Assembly (NCBI GenBank): GCA_030686995.1
Contig: CM060706.1
Location: 140,205,505-140,269,504 of the forward strand
Origin: Artemisia argyi
Lineage: Eukaryota > Streptophyta > Magnoliopsida > Asterales > Asteraceae
Direction of reading: 5' to 3'
Length of the DNA stretch: 64,000 nucleotides
Shown here: piece after piece, positions 12,498 to 23,866 of the stretch
Numbering within the stretch: the first letter of the stretch is position 1
Layout: each line of letters opens with the position of its first letter
Made by a program: the position numbers and the translations under genes
The notes under the pieces: generated by a model
What the model saw: only the letters and a program-made list of their open reading frames with translations
What the model was told of the DNA's origin: nothing
Database searches by the model: none

Positions 12498-13047
12498 AAA
12501 ATATACGGACTACCATCCCGTTTCCTTTTATATTTATTTATGTTTATGTTATTTTATGGTTAGCCTAAGTTGAATCAAGTCTTGGCTTAGCAACGCCGCA
12601 TTGCACATGTAATTAACTAAGATAATTAGCTTGCCACCAGTAAAATATCCCTTTGTCCAACAAACCGTGTTTTTCATATCCCTACACCTAACATTATAAC
12701 TCTTTAAAAAGACCTCTTTGATAGTTTTCCTAGGTGCTTACACCAAGTGGTGGAGGTTTTCGATCCTTTCCCAAGCCTATGGTAATCTATTTGCTATGAC
12801 AGGTAGTGAATGATATTTTTCCATTTCCATTAGTTATATTTTGGTTTATAACACCCGAGAGATGAGAGTATCCAAACACTATTTGTGAGGTACTAGTGTA
12901 TAATTTCCGTGCTTATTTTGATTAAGGTGGAACGATCATTTGTTTTAATTACTTTTATATTAATGTTAAATGACCCCTAGCTTGTATTTTGATTAGAATA
13001 AAAGCTCATTTGCTTGAGGACAAGCAAAACTCAAGTGTAAGGGTATT
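12365..13047 (+). mobile_element. Second gypsy 3' internal region between two LTRs
   Basis: Repeats 10240-10930, including AAGTGTAAGGGGAGA, GGATGGTAGGGYAAGAGTGTATGC, a long A-tract (about 12455-12495), AGCAACGCC and CCAAGCCTATGGTAATCTAT. It joins LTR 1 directly, with no primer-binding site or coding region. The arrangement is best explained by recombination or deletion between stacked gypsy elements. Confidence 0.6.
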
Positions 13048-13134
13048 TGATAAGGAGAAATTTGTTACGCTTTTAAGGGGTCATTTAAGCCCTAAGTCGT
13101 GATAATATGATCAATTATTGCCTTAAATCGTTTC
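13048..13134 (+). repeat. Gypsy LTR 2, left piece (split by Copia W)
   Basis: Starts TGATAAGGAGAAATTTG and runs to the W insertion point. It resumes at 22518. The last five bases, GTTTC (13130-13134), are the target-site duplication of W. Confidence 0.8.
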
Positions 13135-13630
13135 TGATGGATCTAAACACCTTGAACTTGTGTTAGATTGATACTTTGAATTATATCACTAAGTATGCGG
13201 AATTTACTTAGTAACACTTAGAAGTTTGATTGTGAGTAAGACAGTTGTATATAAACAATATATGTAAACAAACTATTAGCTCCAATATTATTAATGATAA
13301 TAATACGAGTGATCTTGATATCACTAGGGTTACACCTTTAATCTCTAGAAACGTATATGACAACTTATACGACTGATGTCAAACCTTTAACCTAGGATCT
13401 CCTATTATAGCACAAGGAGTCCTCTTCTACAAGATACGTATAAAGCTAATAGAATAAGATATACACAAGATCTATTCTATATTTATCTAGACGCGTTTCC
13501 TAACAGTTATCTAATAAGCAGTGGTAATATATTGTTCTTGCAGTGGTAATGAGTTTCCACTGCAAGTACAATCTTCTGCAGTTGTAACTTCTTCTCTTAG
13601 CCGTGGAAACTGTTAGTATAATTCCCAACA
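13135..13630 (-). repeat. 3' LTR of Copia W (496 bp)
   Basis: Matches 22009-22512 apart from a few substitutions and the absence of an 8-bp ATTTATCT duplication near 22365. The TATA region reads TATAATAG here, against TATAAAAG in the 5' LTR. Confidence 0.9.
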
Positions 13631-13645
13631 ATCCTCCCCTAACTT
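13631..13645 (-). other. Polypurine tract of Copia W
   Basis: Read on the minus strand, AAGTTAGGGGAGGAT lies directly before the 3' LTR, the expected place of the plus-strand primer. Confidence 0.75.
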
Positions 13646-13719
13646 ATGATTAATACATAAATCAATAAGTTTCTTCAAGTATTCAGTAAACATGAGGATA
13701 TGGGAATTCTTCCAAACAC

Positions 13720-16638
13720 TTATCTTTTTCTTCTTAACTCTCTATCAGCTCTCACACTTTGATCATAAATCCTTTGCAGCAAATCATCTATGACTTCAGT
13801 TCTTTCCCAGCACCTAAGCTTCTCATACAACATCACCGTTAATACTCCAGCTCTCAATGGATATTCTTTCTCCGCCAACATAAAGACATCAACTCCATCT
13901 TGAGTAGAAACATGATGCACAGAACTTGAATCATAGAATTTCCACAAAGTTCTTGTACCATGAGCTTCAAATCTCCAATATCTATCACTTGGATCAGGTT
14001 CATATAATCTTCTGAAGTGAACCCATAACTCCTTAGCTTTGACATCAACAAGTTCTTCCTTCTTAAACTGATCTTGAACAATTCTCCACAAAGTATCCAA
14101 ATCTTCTCAATCACAACATCTAACAATATCTTCAAAGTCTCTGCAAATGTTTGTGACACTTCCAGTTCTGATGATCTTCCAAGCAACACCAAAACTATCA
14201 GAAAAGATCTCCCAATTAACAACTGGATAATTTGCTTGTAGAGGTTCAATATTAAGTACATCAGTCTCTATAAACAACATATTTGTAACTTGCTCTTCAG
14301 TCAACTTGCTAGGACCCTCTGTTGCTTGAGACAATCTCTGAGTCTTCAACTTCTTTGCATCTTTAGATTCAAGACTCACTCCAGTTCTTTTTGTCTTCAT
14401 AGATAATGGTTCTTGATCCATTGGAATGAATTTACTATCTTGTCTTTTGATTCTGTAGTAATTACTTTCAACATGTTCATGTGACATTCCTTTGAATTGA
14501 GCCATCTTCATATTTCCAACATGACAACAAAAAGTCTTCATCTCAGCAATAATCTGTGCCTTTGTAAGCTTTCTTGGCTTCTTTTGACCTTTTCTAGCAT
14601 GTCCAATGATTTCATCAAGAGCCTGCTGATTCTTCATTTGAATGAAATCTTTAAGTTGAGTAGACCTTTGTTCTTCATTCAAAGTTGCATTTGCAATAAG
14701 TTCAATGGCCTTCTTCCTGATTATCTGATCATTGTTAACCAAGTAGTTAATCTCCTCTTCTGTAGACACATAAGTGAATAATGGAGGTTTCTCATGTATG
14801 ACAGTTGGTGAGATACTTGAAATAGGTTCTGCCATAACAGCTTCAAGTTTATCCAACCTAGTTGCTTCCATAAAGCTAGCAACTTCATCTTCCTTAATCT
14901 TTTTCTTTCTTTCATTCTCTTCAGCTTGTTGTTGCTCTGCTAATCTTGCATCAAAGTTGAACTGAGCTTGTTCTTTCTTAGAAATCTTTCTTCTTTGCTC
15001 TTGATCTAAAGCAACCACAATAGCTTTTCCTTTAACTGATCTTATTCTGGCAGCTTCTTCCTCTGCAGTGGTAAGTTCTTGAGTAGCAGTGGGAACATCT
15101 TCACTTGCAGTGGTAATTGGTTGATCAGTGGGAACTTGTTCTGCATCAGTGGAAATTGGTTGAGCAGTTCCAACTAAATCATCAAAGTTAAAACCTGCAT
15201 CAGCATCCATATCTTCAAAATCCAATTTCCTCCCCTCAATCTCTGCATCATCAGAATCACTTAGCTCAGCAAAATCTTTATCAAAAGTTTTACTCCTCCC
15301 CTTAATCTCTGCAGCTATTTTCCTCCCCTGTTTGGAAGAATCTCCCAAAACTTTAGTAGAACTTGCAGAGAACTCATCTGAAGGTGAAGAGGATGATAAT
15401 ACAACTTGAGATCTTTGCTTCTTGAGATTCTCAACTTCATTCTGCAATTTGTGAATCTCATCCTTCAATGTCTTCAGCTCTGTGGCATGTTGTTCTTTGG
15501 TCTGTGCCAGATCTTTCTCTAGATCTTGAACCTGCTTGACTAACTTTGTACATATGTCCATCAATTCATTTTGTTGCACACTGCCTTCATCACTTCCAAC
15601 TGTGTAACCTGCTGGGAGAGGTGAATCATAAGGCATTGGTCTAGGCTCTTCCCTAGTTGGACTAGGATGAAGCCTTGAACCACCACTGCTTGTTCTTAAA
15701 CCAAAAGGCTCAGCAACATGCAATGTTGAGATGAAAGAAGTTGGCTGTTTAGACCTTCTCTCATAAGTGTGAGTTACAGCAGGGGTATGTTGAATTTGTG
15801 GAACAACAATATTGGGTGTGTTTTGAGATGCAGCTGGGATTGGTGCATCCTCACCCTGTACTTGAGAAATTTTAGCAAGCATTTGAGGAAAAAGGGGATG
15901 AACCTGTCCATTCCAAAGTTTTGAAGCCTTAGACATATTTTGAAAAACTTTTGGCTTAATAGTGGAAGGTTCATAAATTCTTTTGTGAGGGTGCAGTTGA
16001 AACTCATTTAACACTGCTTGCACAAACCTTGGATACATCAAAAATTTATATGGACTCTTTACATTGCCTTTCATATTATTGAAAATAAACTTTGAAAAAT
16101 TGAAAGTCCTATCTGTTGCCAAACAAACCAAAGGATAAGCCATGGTTGATGCAAATTGTTCATAAGATGTTTTCTTAGGACTTAGGCAATGTAGAAGAGT
16201 ATGGATCAAAAATCTCCAATGGGGACAAAAACATCCTTTTCTGAAAGTAACTTTTTGTTCAGATGTATCATACCCCATTAAAGCAATATTTGTAAAAATT
16301 TCTGAATTAGGTAATGTGATGATACCATTGAGATCATCCAATTGGAGAATTCTCCTCAAAGATGACTCAGTAACATCAATAGTTACCCCATCAACTGTGG
16401 CTCTTAGAGCATCCACAGATTCTTGTGTGTCCCCCTGTTCAAGAGTTATGGACTCCACAGTGTTCCAGAACTGTTTGGTATGAGAGACATAGATTGTGGG
16501 ATTAAAAGTTAAGGCATACCTTATATGCGTAGTGTTTAGAAAATCCACAATCTGATGAAAAATAGGACCACTCTTCTCGTTTGACTTTTGTAAGTAGGCC
16601 ACTTGGTTGTGCTCCTCGACAAATTTTAGAATCGCCAT
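13720..16638 (-). pseudogene. Accessory ORF of Copia W (longin-like annotated family), one in-frame TGA
   Basis: From ATG at 16636-16638 the frame runs 843 codons to a TGA at 14107-14109. It then continues in the same frame for 126 more codons to 13720. Homologous ORFs I recall have FDREDL at the stop position, so CGA to TGA is likely. The N-terminal 250 residues are globular (FVEEHNQVAYLQKS, HIRYALTFNPTIYVSHTKQFW). The centre is Pro/Ser-rich with a coiled coil (about residues 370-410), followed by acidic and Gln/Glu/Lys-rich segments. The C-terminus has TLWRIVQDQF and FMLAEKEYPLRAGV. In Tanacetum such proteins are often mislabelled synaptobrevin or longin-like. No enzyme motif was seen. It sits where env-like ORFs occur in some Copia elements, and its role is unknown. 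Confidence 0.65.
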
Positions 16639-17411
16639 GATATTTGTGAAAAAAGAGAATGAAAGTGTTAGTAATCAAGATAAAAAGCAAGCCGTATGAT
16701 GATCAATTTATACTAATAGGGTTTGAGGAGGTGCGCAATGTGAATTATCTTTAGAAAGAATTATCTTTGGAAAAAAAATAATTTATAATAAGTAAGTAGA
16801 TTTTTACAACGGCTATTAAAAAATGGATTACTGACACAACAGTTGTAACGGCTAGTCATCAGTGGAAAAATTACTCTTGCATTGGTAACTGATGAACTAG
16901 CAGTGGTAAAATTTTCACAAAAATATCAAAGAGCAGTGGTAAATAAAACATGAAAATTTGCTGCTCTTATCATAGTTTTTAGCAAACTACTAGCTATCAA
17001 CGGATTTGATATGTCTTTACCATGAGCCGTTTGCTATGGACTAGCCAACTCTTGATCACATGGATGTATGGTGAGTTGATAACCTAGTTTTTGGTAAACT
17101 ATCAACCATAAACGGATTTGTTAAGTCTTTACCAGTAGCCGTTTGATCTGGACTAGCTGATTCTTATGTCGATTAGACATGGTGAATCAATAACCATTTG
17201 TTGTGTGTCTATGATACACACCTTATTACTCCAATGATATGGGTTGTATTCTTCAACACAAGATAACTCTCAACTTAACCCATAAAGATTAACCCAAAGT
17301 AACTTTTTAACCAAGTTACTATTCACAAACATATCTTCCCAAAAGTCAACTCGATAATAGCCAAATTTACTCCTCCAACCTACCAAAACAAGTAGGAGTA
17401 AATATCCTTCA
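16639..17411 (-). other. Non-coding interior of Copia W with a two-copy repeat
   Basis: No coding signal. Two diverged copies of a repeat of about 115 bp (about 16975-17090 and 17095-17205) share ATCAACGGATTTG or ATAAACGGATTTG, GTCTTTACC, AGCCGTTTG and GGACTAGC. Several GTTWCCACTG-type motifs occur at 16840-16945. This is where the reverse transcriptase would be expected. Confidence 0.6.
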
Positions 17412-19223
17412 TTAATTAGAATTCGACCTTGACATTATGAACCCATGAATATCATCTTTCTTTGTCTGTCTTCTAGTCTTCACACCTGATTGAAGTTCAC
17501 CAATAACATTATCAAGTGGATGCACTTTGTGAATGGTAGACTGTGATGTGCTCGGAATATCATATGTTGTAGGCATGTTTGAGATCTCTACATCATCACT
17601 TGGTGATTCCAGAGAAGTATGTTCCACATTTGGGCTTACAGTGGAAACTTCTGGTGTAGCAGTAGGAATTGAGTTACCACTGCTAGTAGGAATTTCTTTA
17701 TTCACACCATCTGCATCACTTGGTTTTTCAGAATTTTCACCAAAGTCCCAAAGTGGCATAACAAGTTGATCTTCATCATCTTTGCAAGCTTCATCTTCAT
17801 CAATGAATTCTTCTGAATCTTCAAGATCTTTGTCTCCAGTACTTGAAGTGAGAGGAACATAATTCATTGTATTTGATAAAGTTTCAAGATCAAATAGCCA
17901 ATCTGGTCCTGAACCTGCCATGTTTGCTTTATTTTCAAGAAACTGAACATGCAAGTTCTCTTCAATCTTCTTTGTTCTTAAGTTATAGACTCTAAAAGCC
18001 TTGCTAACCATAGAGTATCCAACAAAGAAGCCTTCATCTGACTTTTCTTCAAATTTGCCCAGATGATCAATGGTATTGAGAATAATAACATGACACCCAA
18101 ATGGCCTCATAAACTCCAAAGTAGGGGGTCTTCCTCTGAACAACTCATAAGGTGTCTTGTTCTTTGTTTTGACCACTAAAACCCTATTCTGAATGAAACA
18201 AGCAGTGTTAACTGCTTAAGCCCAAAAAGTCACTGGAAGCTTGGAATCAGCTAACATTGTTCTAGCAGCCTCAATTAGTGTTCTGTTTCTTCTTTCTGCA
18301 ACTCCATTTTGTTGAGGAGTTCTTGCAACACTAAATTCTCTTTTAATACCTTTATCTCTGCAGAAATCATCCATAACTTTATTCTTGAACTCAGTCCCAT
18401 TGTCACACCTGATGATCTTGATTTTCTTTTCAAATTGATTTTCAACTTGAGTGATGAATGTCTTTAGAATACCTGTTGTTTCATCCTTAGTACTTAAAAA
18501 GAAAACCCATGTGAATCTACTGAAATCATCAGTTACAACCAGACAATACTTTTTCAAATTGATGCTGCTCACAGAAGTAGGACCAAACAAGTTCATATGC
18601 AGCATAAAAAGTGGATGATTGATTGAATTGAATGCCTTGGTCTTGCATGAAGCTTTGTGTTGCTTTCCTTTGAGACAGGCAACACAAGTTTGGTCATTTT
18701 CAAATCTTTTCTCTGGTAGTCCTCTGACAAGTCCATCTTTCACAATCTTGTTGATGGTCTTGAAGTTAACATGACCAAGTCTTCTATGCCAAAGCATTGA
18801 TTCATCCAAAGTGGCTTTAGCAAGCAAGCAAGTAACATCATTATTAGCCACTATATTCTGCATGTCAATGCTATACAAATTTCCTTTTCTAGGGATTTTA
18901 AGCAAAATGTCACATTCATCTGGAAGCTTATAATCCTTAGATAAGATATAGCATTCATCTTCTGTGAATAGAACTCTATGCTTTTTGTCACACATCTGTG
19001 ACACACTAAAGAGGTTATACTTGAGTTCTTTCACATACTGCACATCTTCAAAATCAATGTTTCCAGCCTTGATTGTTCCTTTGCCAGAAACTTTGCCACC
19101 AATTCCTCCTCCAAAGCTGACAAATTGTCCATCATAAGGTTGAAAGTCTGAAAGATAGGACTTATTGCCAGTCATGTGCCTGGAACATCCACTGTCTGAG
19201 TATCCTTGATCATTAGTAGTCAT
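17412..19223 (-). pseudogene. Copia W pol: protease, pre-integrase and integrase, ends before reverse transcriptase
   Basis: The frame 19223-18216 starts with an aspartic protease site DSGCSRHMTG. It continues with the pre-integrase zinc-binding motif (LWHRRLGHVNF with CVACLKGK) and an integrase core (VTDDFSRFTWVFFLSTKDET, DNGTEFKN, TPQQNGVAERRNRT). After a stop at WA*AVN (near 18216) the same protein continues at 18176-17412 with the SH3-like part (KNKTPYELFRGRPPTLEFMR, FVGYS) and an acidic linker ending in KTRRQTKKDDIHGF. In family members a reverse transcriptase beginning with a W-Q/V-A-M-Q-E-E motif follows here. In W translation simply stops. Integrase would insert the cDNA copy. Confidence 0.85.
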
Positions 19224-19252
19224 TGAATGTCCCTACACACAGAATAAAGGAA

Positions 19253-20494
19253 TTAGTTCCTTTTGGGGACCCAAGCCACAAATGACTTGGATCTGCCTCG
19301 TGTATCAATATAATTATATCTATCAAAGGTCATTGATACACCATTAGGATTGTTTGAGGTGATGGTTCCTTTTGGTTTCCATTCCCAACGAGCTGAGGCC
19401 TTAACAGCATTTCCCACATTTACCCTTTTCTTGTTAACAGACCTTGCAGTGGTAACCTTTGGCCTTGCAGTGGTAACTGCTGCCTTAGCAGTGGCAACTG
19501 CTGGCTTAGAAATTTTAGCTACCCACTTCTGATTATTGTTAACTTTCTTTTCAAAATTGGTCTTTTTCCCTGTTTGAGTAGATTTAACAAAAGTAATAAC
19601 AGGGGACTTAGGGTAAACTCTGTTTTTATATCTGGCAGTGGCAACTGCTGGTCTAGCAGTGGAAATTGGTTTAATGCCAGAGTGAAGCAAAACAGATATG
19701 GGAATCATCTTGCTAAGTGGATTTGAGTGAGTTAAGTTATTAGCATTGTGTCTATTCACCCAAGTATTCCCAAACACTTCCCTTCTTCCCAAGTGGTAGG
19801 TACAGCCTTTAGCTAAATGGTCAAAGCTACCACATATATGACAGGGTTTGTTATTGAACACAAAGTCACTACCAAATTTCCTAGATTTGACATGATTCCA
19901 ACTCCTCATATTTCCCCTAGGAGTTGGTGACCTACTTCTGTACATCTCTGCATATCTAGTAGTGGGCCTAGTGAAATTAGGTTGTGACCTAGGCTTCTCT
20001 TTGACAACATCATGAATACTTCTTTTAACCTCCACTTTAACATTCTCAGGTGTACTAGGTGTAGACTCAACATTCAAATTATCATCTTTAAGAGATGAGT
20101 CACTAGCACTATCAAATACATCTACCTCAACTTGAACCTTTTCAATTTCAACTGGTTTAACAAACTTTGGTCCATAGGTCATAGGTAGATCCTAAAATTC
20201 TTCTAAACCTGTGTGAGCTAAGTCAATGCCAGGAGGCGCTGGAACACCTCTTAGAGGTGGTGGAACAGTTTTGTATCCAAGACCTGATTTAGCTTTGCTC
20301 ACAATTTGGGCTTCCCAAATTTTATCAATACACTTGGATTGATGATCCAGTGTTTGCTTAGTTATCATTATATTCTCACTAGCCACTTTAACCTTTTCTA
20401 GTTCTTCTCTAAGAACCTTATTAATAGCAACCTGATAATCTAAGTCTCTTCTTAATACAGCAATATCATCATTGAACTTAGATTCATTTGCCCT
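19253..20494 (-). pseudogene. Copia W gag-pol linker with second zinc knuckle
   Basis: This continues the gag frame after a stop at 20495-20497 and a second stop near 20192 (EEF*DLP, a likely CAG to TAG change). It encodes a coiled-coil stretch, then Arg/Thr-rich sequence with a zinc knuckle CHICGSFDHLAKGC and repeated Val-Ala-Thr-Ala or Val-Thr-Thr-Ala peptides. Those peptides are encoded by the dispersed GTTWCCACTGC motif. It ends with SKSFVAWVPKRN just before the protease region. Confidence 0.7.
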
Positions 20495-21943
20495 CTAATG
20501 CTCTAATTGAGTTTCTAAAACACTTAGGCCTCTTTTATGATTTGATAAGTTATAATTAGTATGAGTTAACTCTATGTGTTGCTCATTAAATTGTGCTTTA
20601 AGTTTCTCATACTCTTTTAAGGCCTTACAAGATTTAGAACAAGAATTATCAATTTGTACCTCAGAGTCAGAAAAAGCCATTAGTGCCACCATTGCAGACT
20701 CTGAATCATCTTCCTCTTCCTTAGTCATAAAGCTCCAATCAAAGCTCACTCCATCAATGGCCAATAGCCCATTTGGCTCATCAGTAGTAGGTTCCTTCTT
20801 CTTGTCCTGCTTGTACCAAGTTGACCTGTTTTCAGACTTCCTTGGCTTCCTACACTCTCTAGCAAAGTGCCCCTTCTTATGACAATTGTAGCACTCCACC
20901 TTCTTTTTGTCAAAACCTACTGTTTCATTGCCACTGATGTTGATCTTTCTACCAGTCTTCTTCCAAAACTTCTTTGTCCTCAAGCTCAGTAATGCCACTT
21001 GCCATTTAATGTCCATCTCCTCCATATCATCTTCATCAATTTGATCTAGATCCTCATGATTGAGGATTGAACCACCCACTTGACTTGATATAAAGGCATA
21101 AAAAGTAGTATCACTAAGCCCTGCAATCTGTCTCTTTGAGCTACCAGTGGAAACACTTCCACTACCAGTGGAAACAACAATGTTAGCACTATCATCATCA
21201 CTATCACTTTCTTCATCTGAACTATCATCAAGAGATGATGATATAAGTGCTACACTTCCAGAACTTGAGCTTATTTTGCCAGCTTTCTTCAATCTTTGTT
21301 CAATAACCTTGAAGTTATTGTACAAGTCATTGAGTTTCATGATCTCCATCTCTGGCTTATCTTCCCACACAACAACATTGGTTCCAAACTCAGAGGGTAA
21401 ACTTCTTAAGAACTTTAGATTGAGGTCTTCCTTTTCCACCTCAATTCCAAAAACAGTGAGTTGTGAAACAATCTTTTGTAGCCTTGTGAAGATGCTATCA
21501 AGAGATTCATTACTTGTTGAACCAAAGTTTTCATAGGTTTGCTTCAGCAAGGTCTTTTGAGTCTTCTTGGTGGAATCATTACCACCAAAAACTTCACAGA
21601 TCTCATCAAAGAGAGTCTTTGCAGTTTTGAACTTGCTGAAAGCTACAACTTGGTCTCTGGGAAGTGTCATCAGCAACAGACCTCTGGCCTTCAAATCATT
21701 CTTCAGTTGAAGTCTTTCATCATTAGTAACAGGTCCAGTGTTGACCTTGATTACTTCCTTGCCTCCAATCATCTCTGAAGTAGAACTTGGTTTGAAAGAG
21801 TTTCCAACCATAATGATCTCCCAGAGTGTGTAATCTTGGACCATAAAGAATTGTTCTATCATCAGCCTCCACATCTCAAAGTCATTCAACTTAAGCTTTG
21901 GAAGCTTAGCAGCAATGTTTGAGTTACTGGTTTCTGTCTCCAT
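20495..21943 (-). CDS. Copia W gag (UBN2 domain, CCHC zinc knuckle)
   Basis: A 482-residue gag frame starting 66 bases inside the 5' LTR. The N-terminal DUF4219/UBN2 part contains LNDFEMWRLMIEQFFMVQDY and FSKFKTAKTLFDEICEVF. The middle is Ser/Asp-rich, and a zinc knuckle CYNCHKKGHFARECR lies near residue 350. The C-terminus is coiled coil. Gag forms the virus-like particle and packages the element RNA. The frame is open, but the downstream polyprotein has several stops. Confidence 0.85.
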   Translation of the reverse strand: METETSNSNIAAKLPKLKLNDFEMWRLMIEQFFMVQDYTLWEIIMVGNSFKPSSTSEMIGGKEVIKVNTGPVTNDERLQLKNDLKARGLLLMTLPRDQVVAFSKFKTAKTLFDEICEVFGGNDSTKKTQKTLLKQTYENFGSTSNESLDSIFTRLQKIVSQLTVFGIEVEKEDLNLKFLRSLPSEFGTNVVVWEDKPEMEIMKLNDLYNNFKVIEQRLKKAGKISSSSGSVALISSSLDDSSDEESDSDDDSANIVVSTGSGSVSTGSSKRQIAGLSDTTFYAFISSQVGGSILNHEDLDQIDEDDMEEMDIKWQVALLSLRTKKFWKKTGRKINISGNETVGFDKKKVECYNCHKKGHFARECRKPRKSENRSTWYKQDKKKEPTTDEPNGLLAIDGVSFDWSFMTKEEEDDSESAMVALMAFSDSEVQIDNSCSKSCKALKEYEKLKAQFNEQHIELTHTNYNLSNHKRGLSVLETQLEH

Positions 21944-21993
21944 TGATTCTTCTGAGTGAAACTTGAGTCTTCTAAATCAAAGTATCAAAGCCT

Positions 21994-22006
21994 GTCTCTG
22001 ATACCA
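21994..22006 (-). other. Primer-binding site of Copia W
   Basis: On the minus strand TGGTATCAGAGAC begins two bases after the end of the 5' LTR. It matches the initiator tRNA-Met type used by Copia elements. Confidence 0.85.
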
Positions 22007-22008
22007 CT

Positions 22009-22512
22009 TGATGGATCTAAACACCTTGAACTTGTGTTAGATTGATACTTTGAATTATATCACTAAGTATGCGGAATTTACTTAGTAACACTTAGAAGTT
22101 TGATTGTGAGTAAGACAGTTGTATATAAACAATATATGTAAACAAACTATTAGCTCCAATATTATTAATGATAATAATACGAGTGATCTTGATATCACTA
22201 GGGTTACACCTTTAAGCTCTAGAAACGTATACGACAACTTATATGACTGATGTCAAACCTTTAACCTAGGATCTCCTTTTATAGCACAAGGAGTCCTCTT
22301 CTACAAGATAAGTATAAAGCTAATAGAATAAGATATACACAAGATCTATTCTATATTTATCTATTTATCTAGACGCGTTTCCTAACAGTTATCTAATAAG
22401 CAGTGGTAATATATTGTTCTTGCAGTGGTAATGAGTTTCCACTGCAAGTACAATCTTCTGCAGTTGTAACTTCTTCTCTTAGCCGTGGAAACTGTTAGTA
22501 TAATTCCCAACA
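22009..22512 (-). repeat. 5' LTR of Copia W (504 bp)
   Basis: Pairs with 13135-13630. In element orientation it has CTATAAAAGG (22276-22285) as a TATA box, TTACCACTGC motifs upstream of it and termini TGTTGG/CCATCA. Confidence 0.9.
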
Positions 22513-22517
22513 GTTTC

Positions 22518-23866
22518 TTTTGTCAATTTAGGTACTTTTGAGGAGAATTCTTGAAAAGGAAGCATTTTGGACGTTTTTGTAGCAAAAAGTGAAGAAAATG
22601 ACAAAGTCAAGAATCCAAGCTGGAAATTGTACCTGACGGCGTCATGTATTTCAAAGGGACGGAGTCACATTATGTGACAAGAGGTGGATATTATATTTAC
22701 ACTTGACGCGCCAGAAGAAAAATTGGAGTTTTACACGTGACGGCGTCATGTTTTACAAGAAGTAGGCCGTCACGTATCATGCCAAAGCGTGACGTCCTAG
22801 AAGACTTAAAGGGGGACGACGTCAAGAAGTTGGATTGGATGACAAGAAACCCTAGCCGCGGCGAGATGACGGCGTTAGCCACTAAAAGGGGACGCCGTCA
22901 CCTATGTAAATCTATATATAGAATTCAATTTTTCATTCATTAGAGAGGACTTTTGATAGGAAACTTTAGGGTACGCACCCTAGTCGACTTTTGCATCTAT
23001 TTTAGGGTTTCAAACCCTCTTTTCTTCCATGTTCAATTGAAGATAAGTTTTCCTTTAATCATTCAATATGTCTATGTCTTGTTTGATTATATCGTATGCT
23101 TTTTTTCTTTTAACATGTTAGCTTAGGTTTGTTTGTGTTTGCTTAGATCTAATGAAACCTAGTTATTGATTATTGGTTGTTGGTTTGTCATTAATTGTTG
23201 TGGGTGATTGATTTTAGCGTTAGGCTAAAGATAACTGGCTAATCTCATATACGGTAACTTGCTTGAATAAGAAACATAATCGGATGTGTACTACGATTTT
23301 ATTGGTTGTATTTAATGCATAAGTGACTATTAATGAGGCCATGATAGGATACTAAACGTGTCGTCATAGGAAGAGATAGAAGCTTATAGAGTTGGGGAAG
23401 ATCGTACACGGACCCACGAATGGTATTAACGAATGCAACCCTTCACCCATGAAATTGTGATAAACCAATTAATCAATAAAAGATAACTAGGGAGTAGTGA
23501 AATCTATGTAAACACGCTTTTCTCCATATTAGAAGTCTTCACTATTTTATTTTCTTGTAATTTTATTTTATTTGTTTAAGTAGTTATTTGGGTTAGTTGA
23601 CTAGCAACTAATTCCTCCAATACCCGAGATTTTTACTTGCTTTTTATAAAATATAAAAATACTAAAAGAATCATCCCTCACCCCTAGACCTAGTTAAATT
23701 AATTTCAATCCTAACGAACACTATTCCTCGTGGAGAACGATCAATCCCCCGGTACTTGCCAACTCACTATACTACATCAGTCAGGTACACTGCCTGGTGG
23801 GGATTGTAAGCTTCTCAAGATCCCTTGAGAAGTAAAACTTTTGTGTAGACCACAATCCACGCATTA
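22518..23866 (+). repeat. Gypsy LTR 2, right piece
   Basis: Continues LTR 2 after the W insertion. It includes GGAAGCATTTTGGACGTTTTT as in LTR 1 (about 11058), a second set of TGACGGCGTCA-type palindromes (about 22635-22900) and a TATATATAG stretch near 22913. The end is aligned to CCACGCATTA. With the left piece the LTR is about 1436 bp. Confidence 0.75.

Larger units (their letters stand above)
13135..22512 (-). mobile_element. Complete Copia element W, lacking reverse transcriptase
   Basis: A 9378-bp insertion in a gypsy LTR, flanked by GTTTC on both sides (13130-13134 and 22513-22517). LTRs at both ends run, in element orientation, from TGTTGGGAATTATAC to AGATCCATCA. In element order (minus strand) it has 5' LTR, primer-binding site, gag, a second zinc-knuckle region, protease, integrase, about 770 bases of non-coding sequence, a large accessory ORF, polypurine tract and 3' LTR. 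No reverse transcriptase or RNase H is present. The LTRs differ by about five substitutions and one 8-bp duplication, so insertion was recent. It must have been mobilised by a partner supplying reverse transcriptase, or lost that domain after insertion. Confidence 0.9.
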
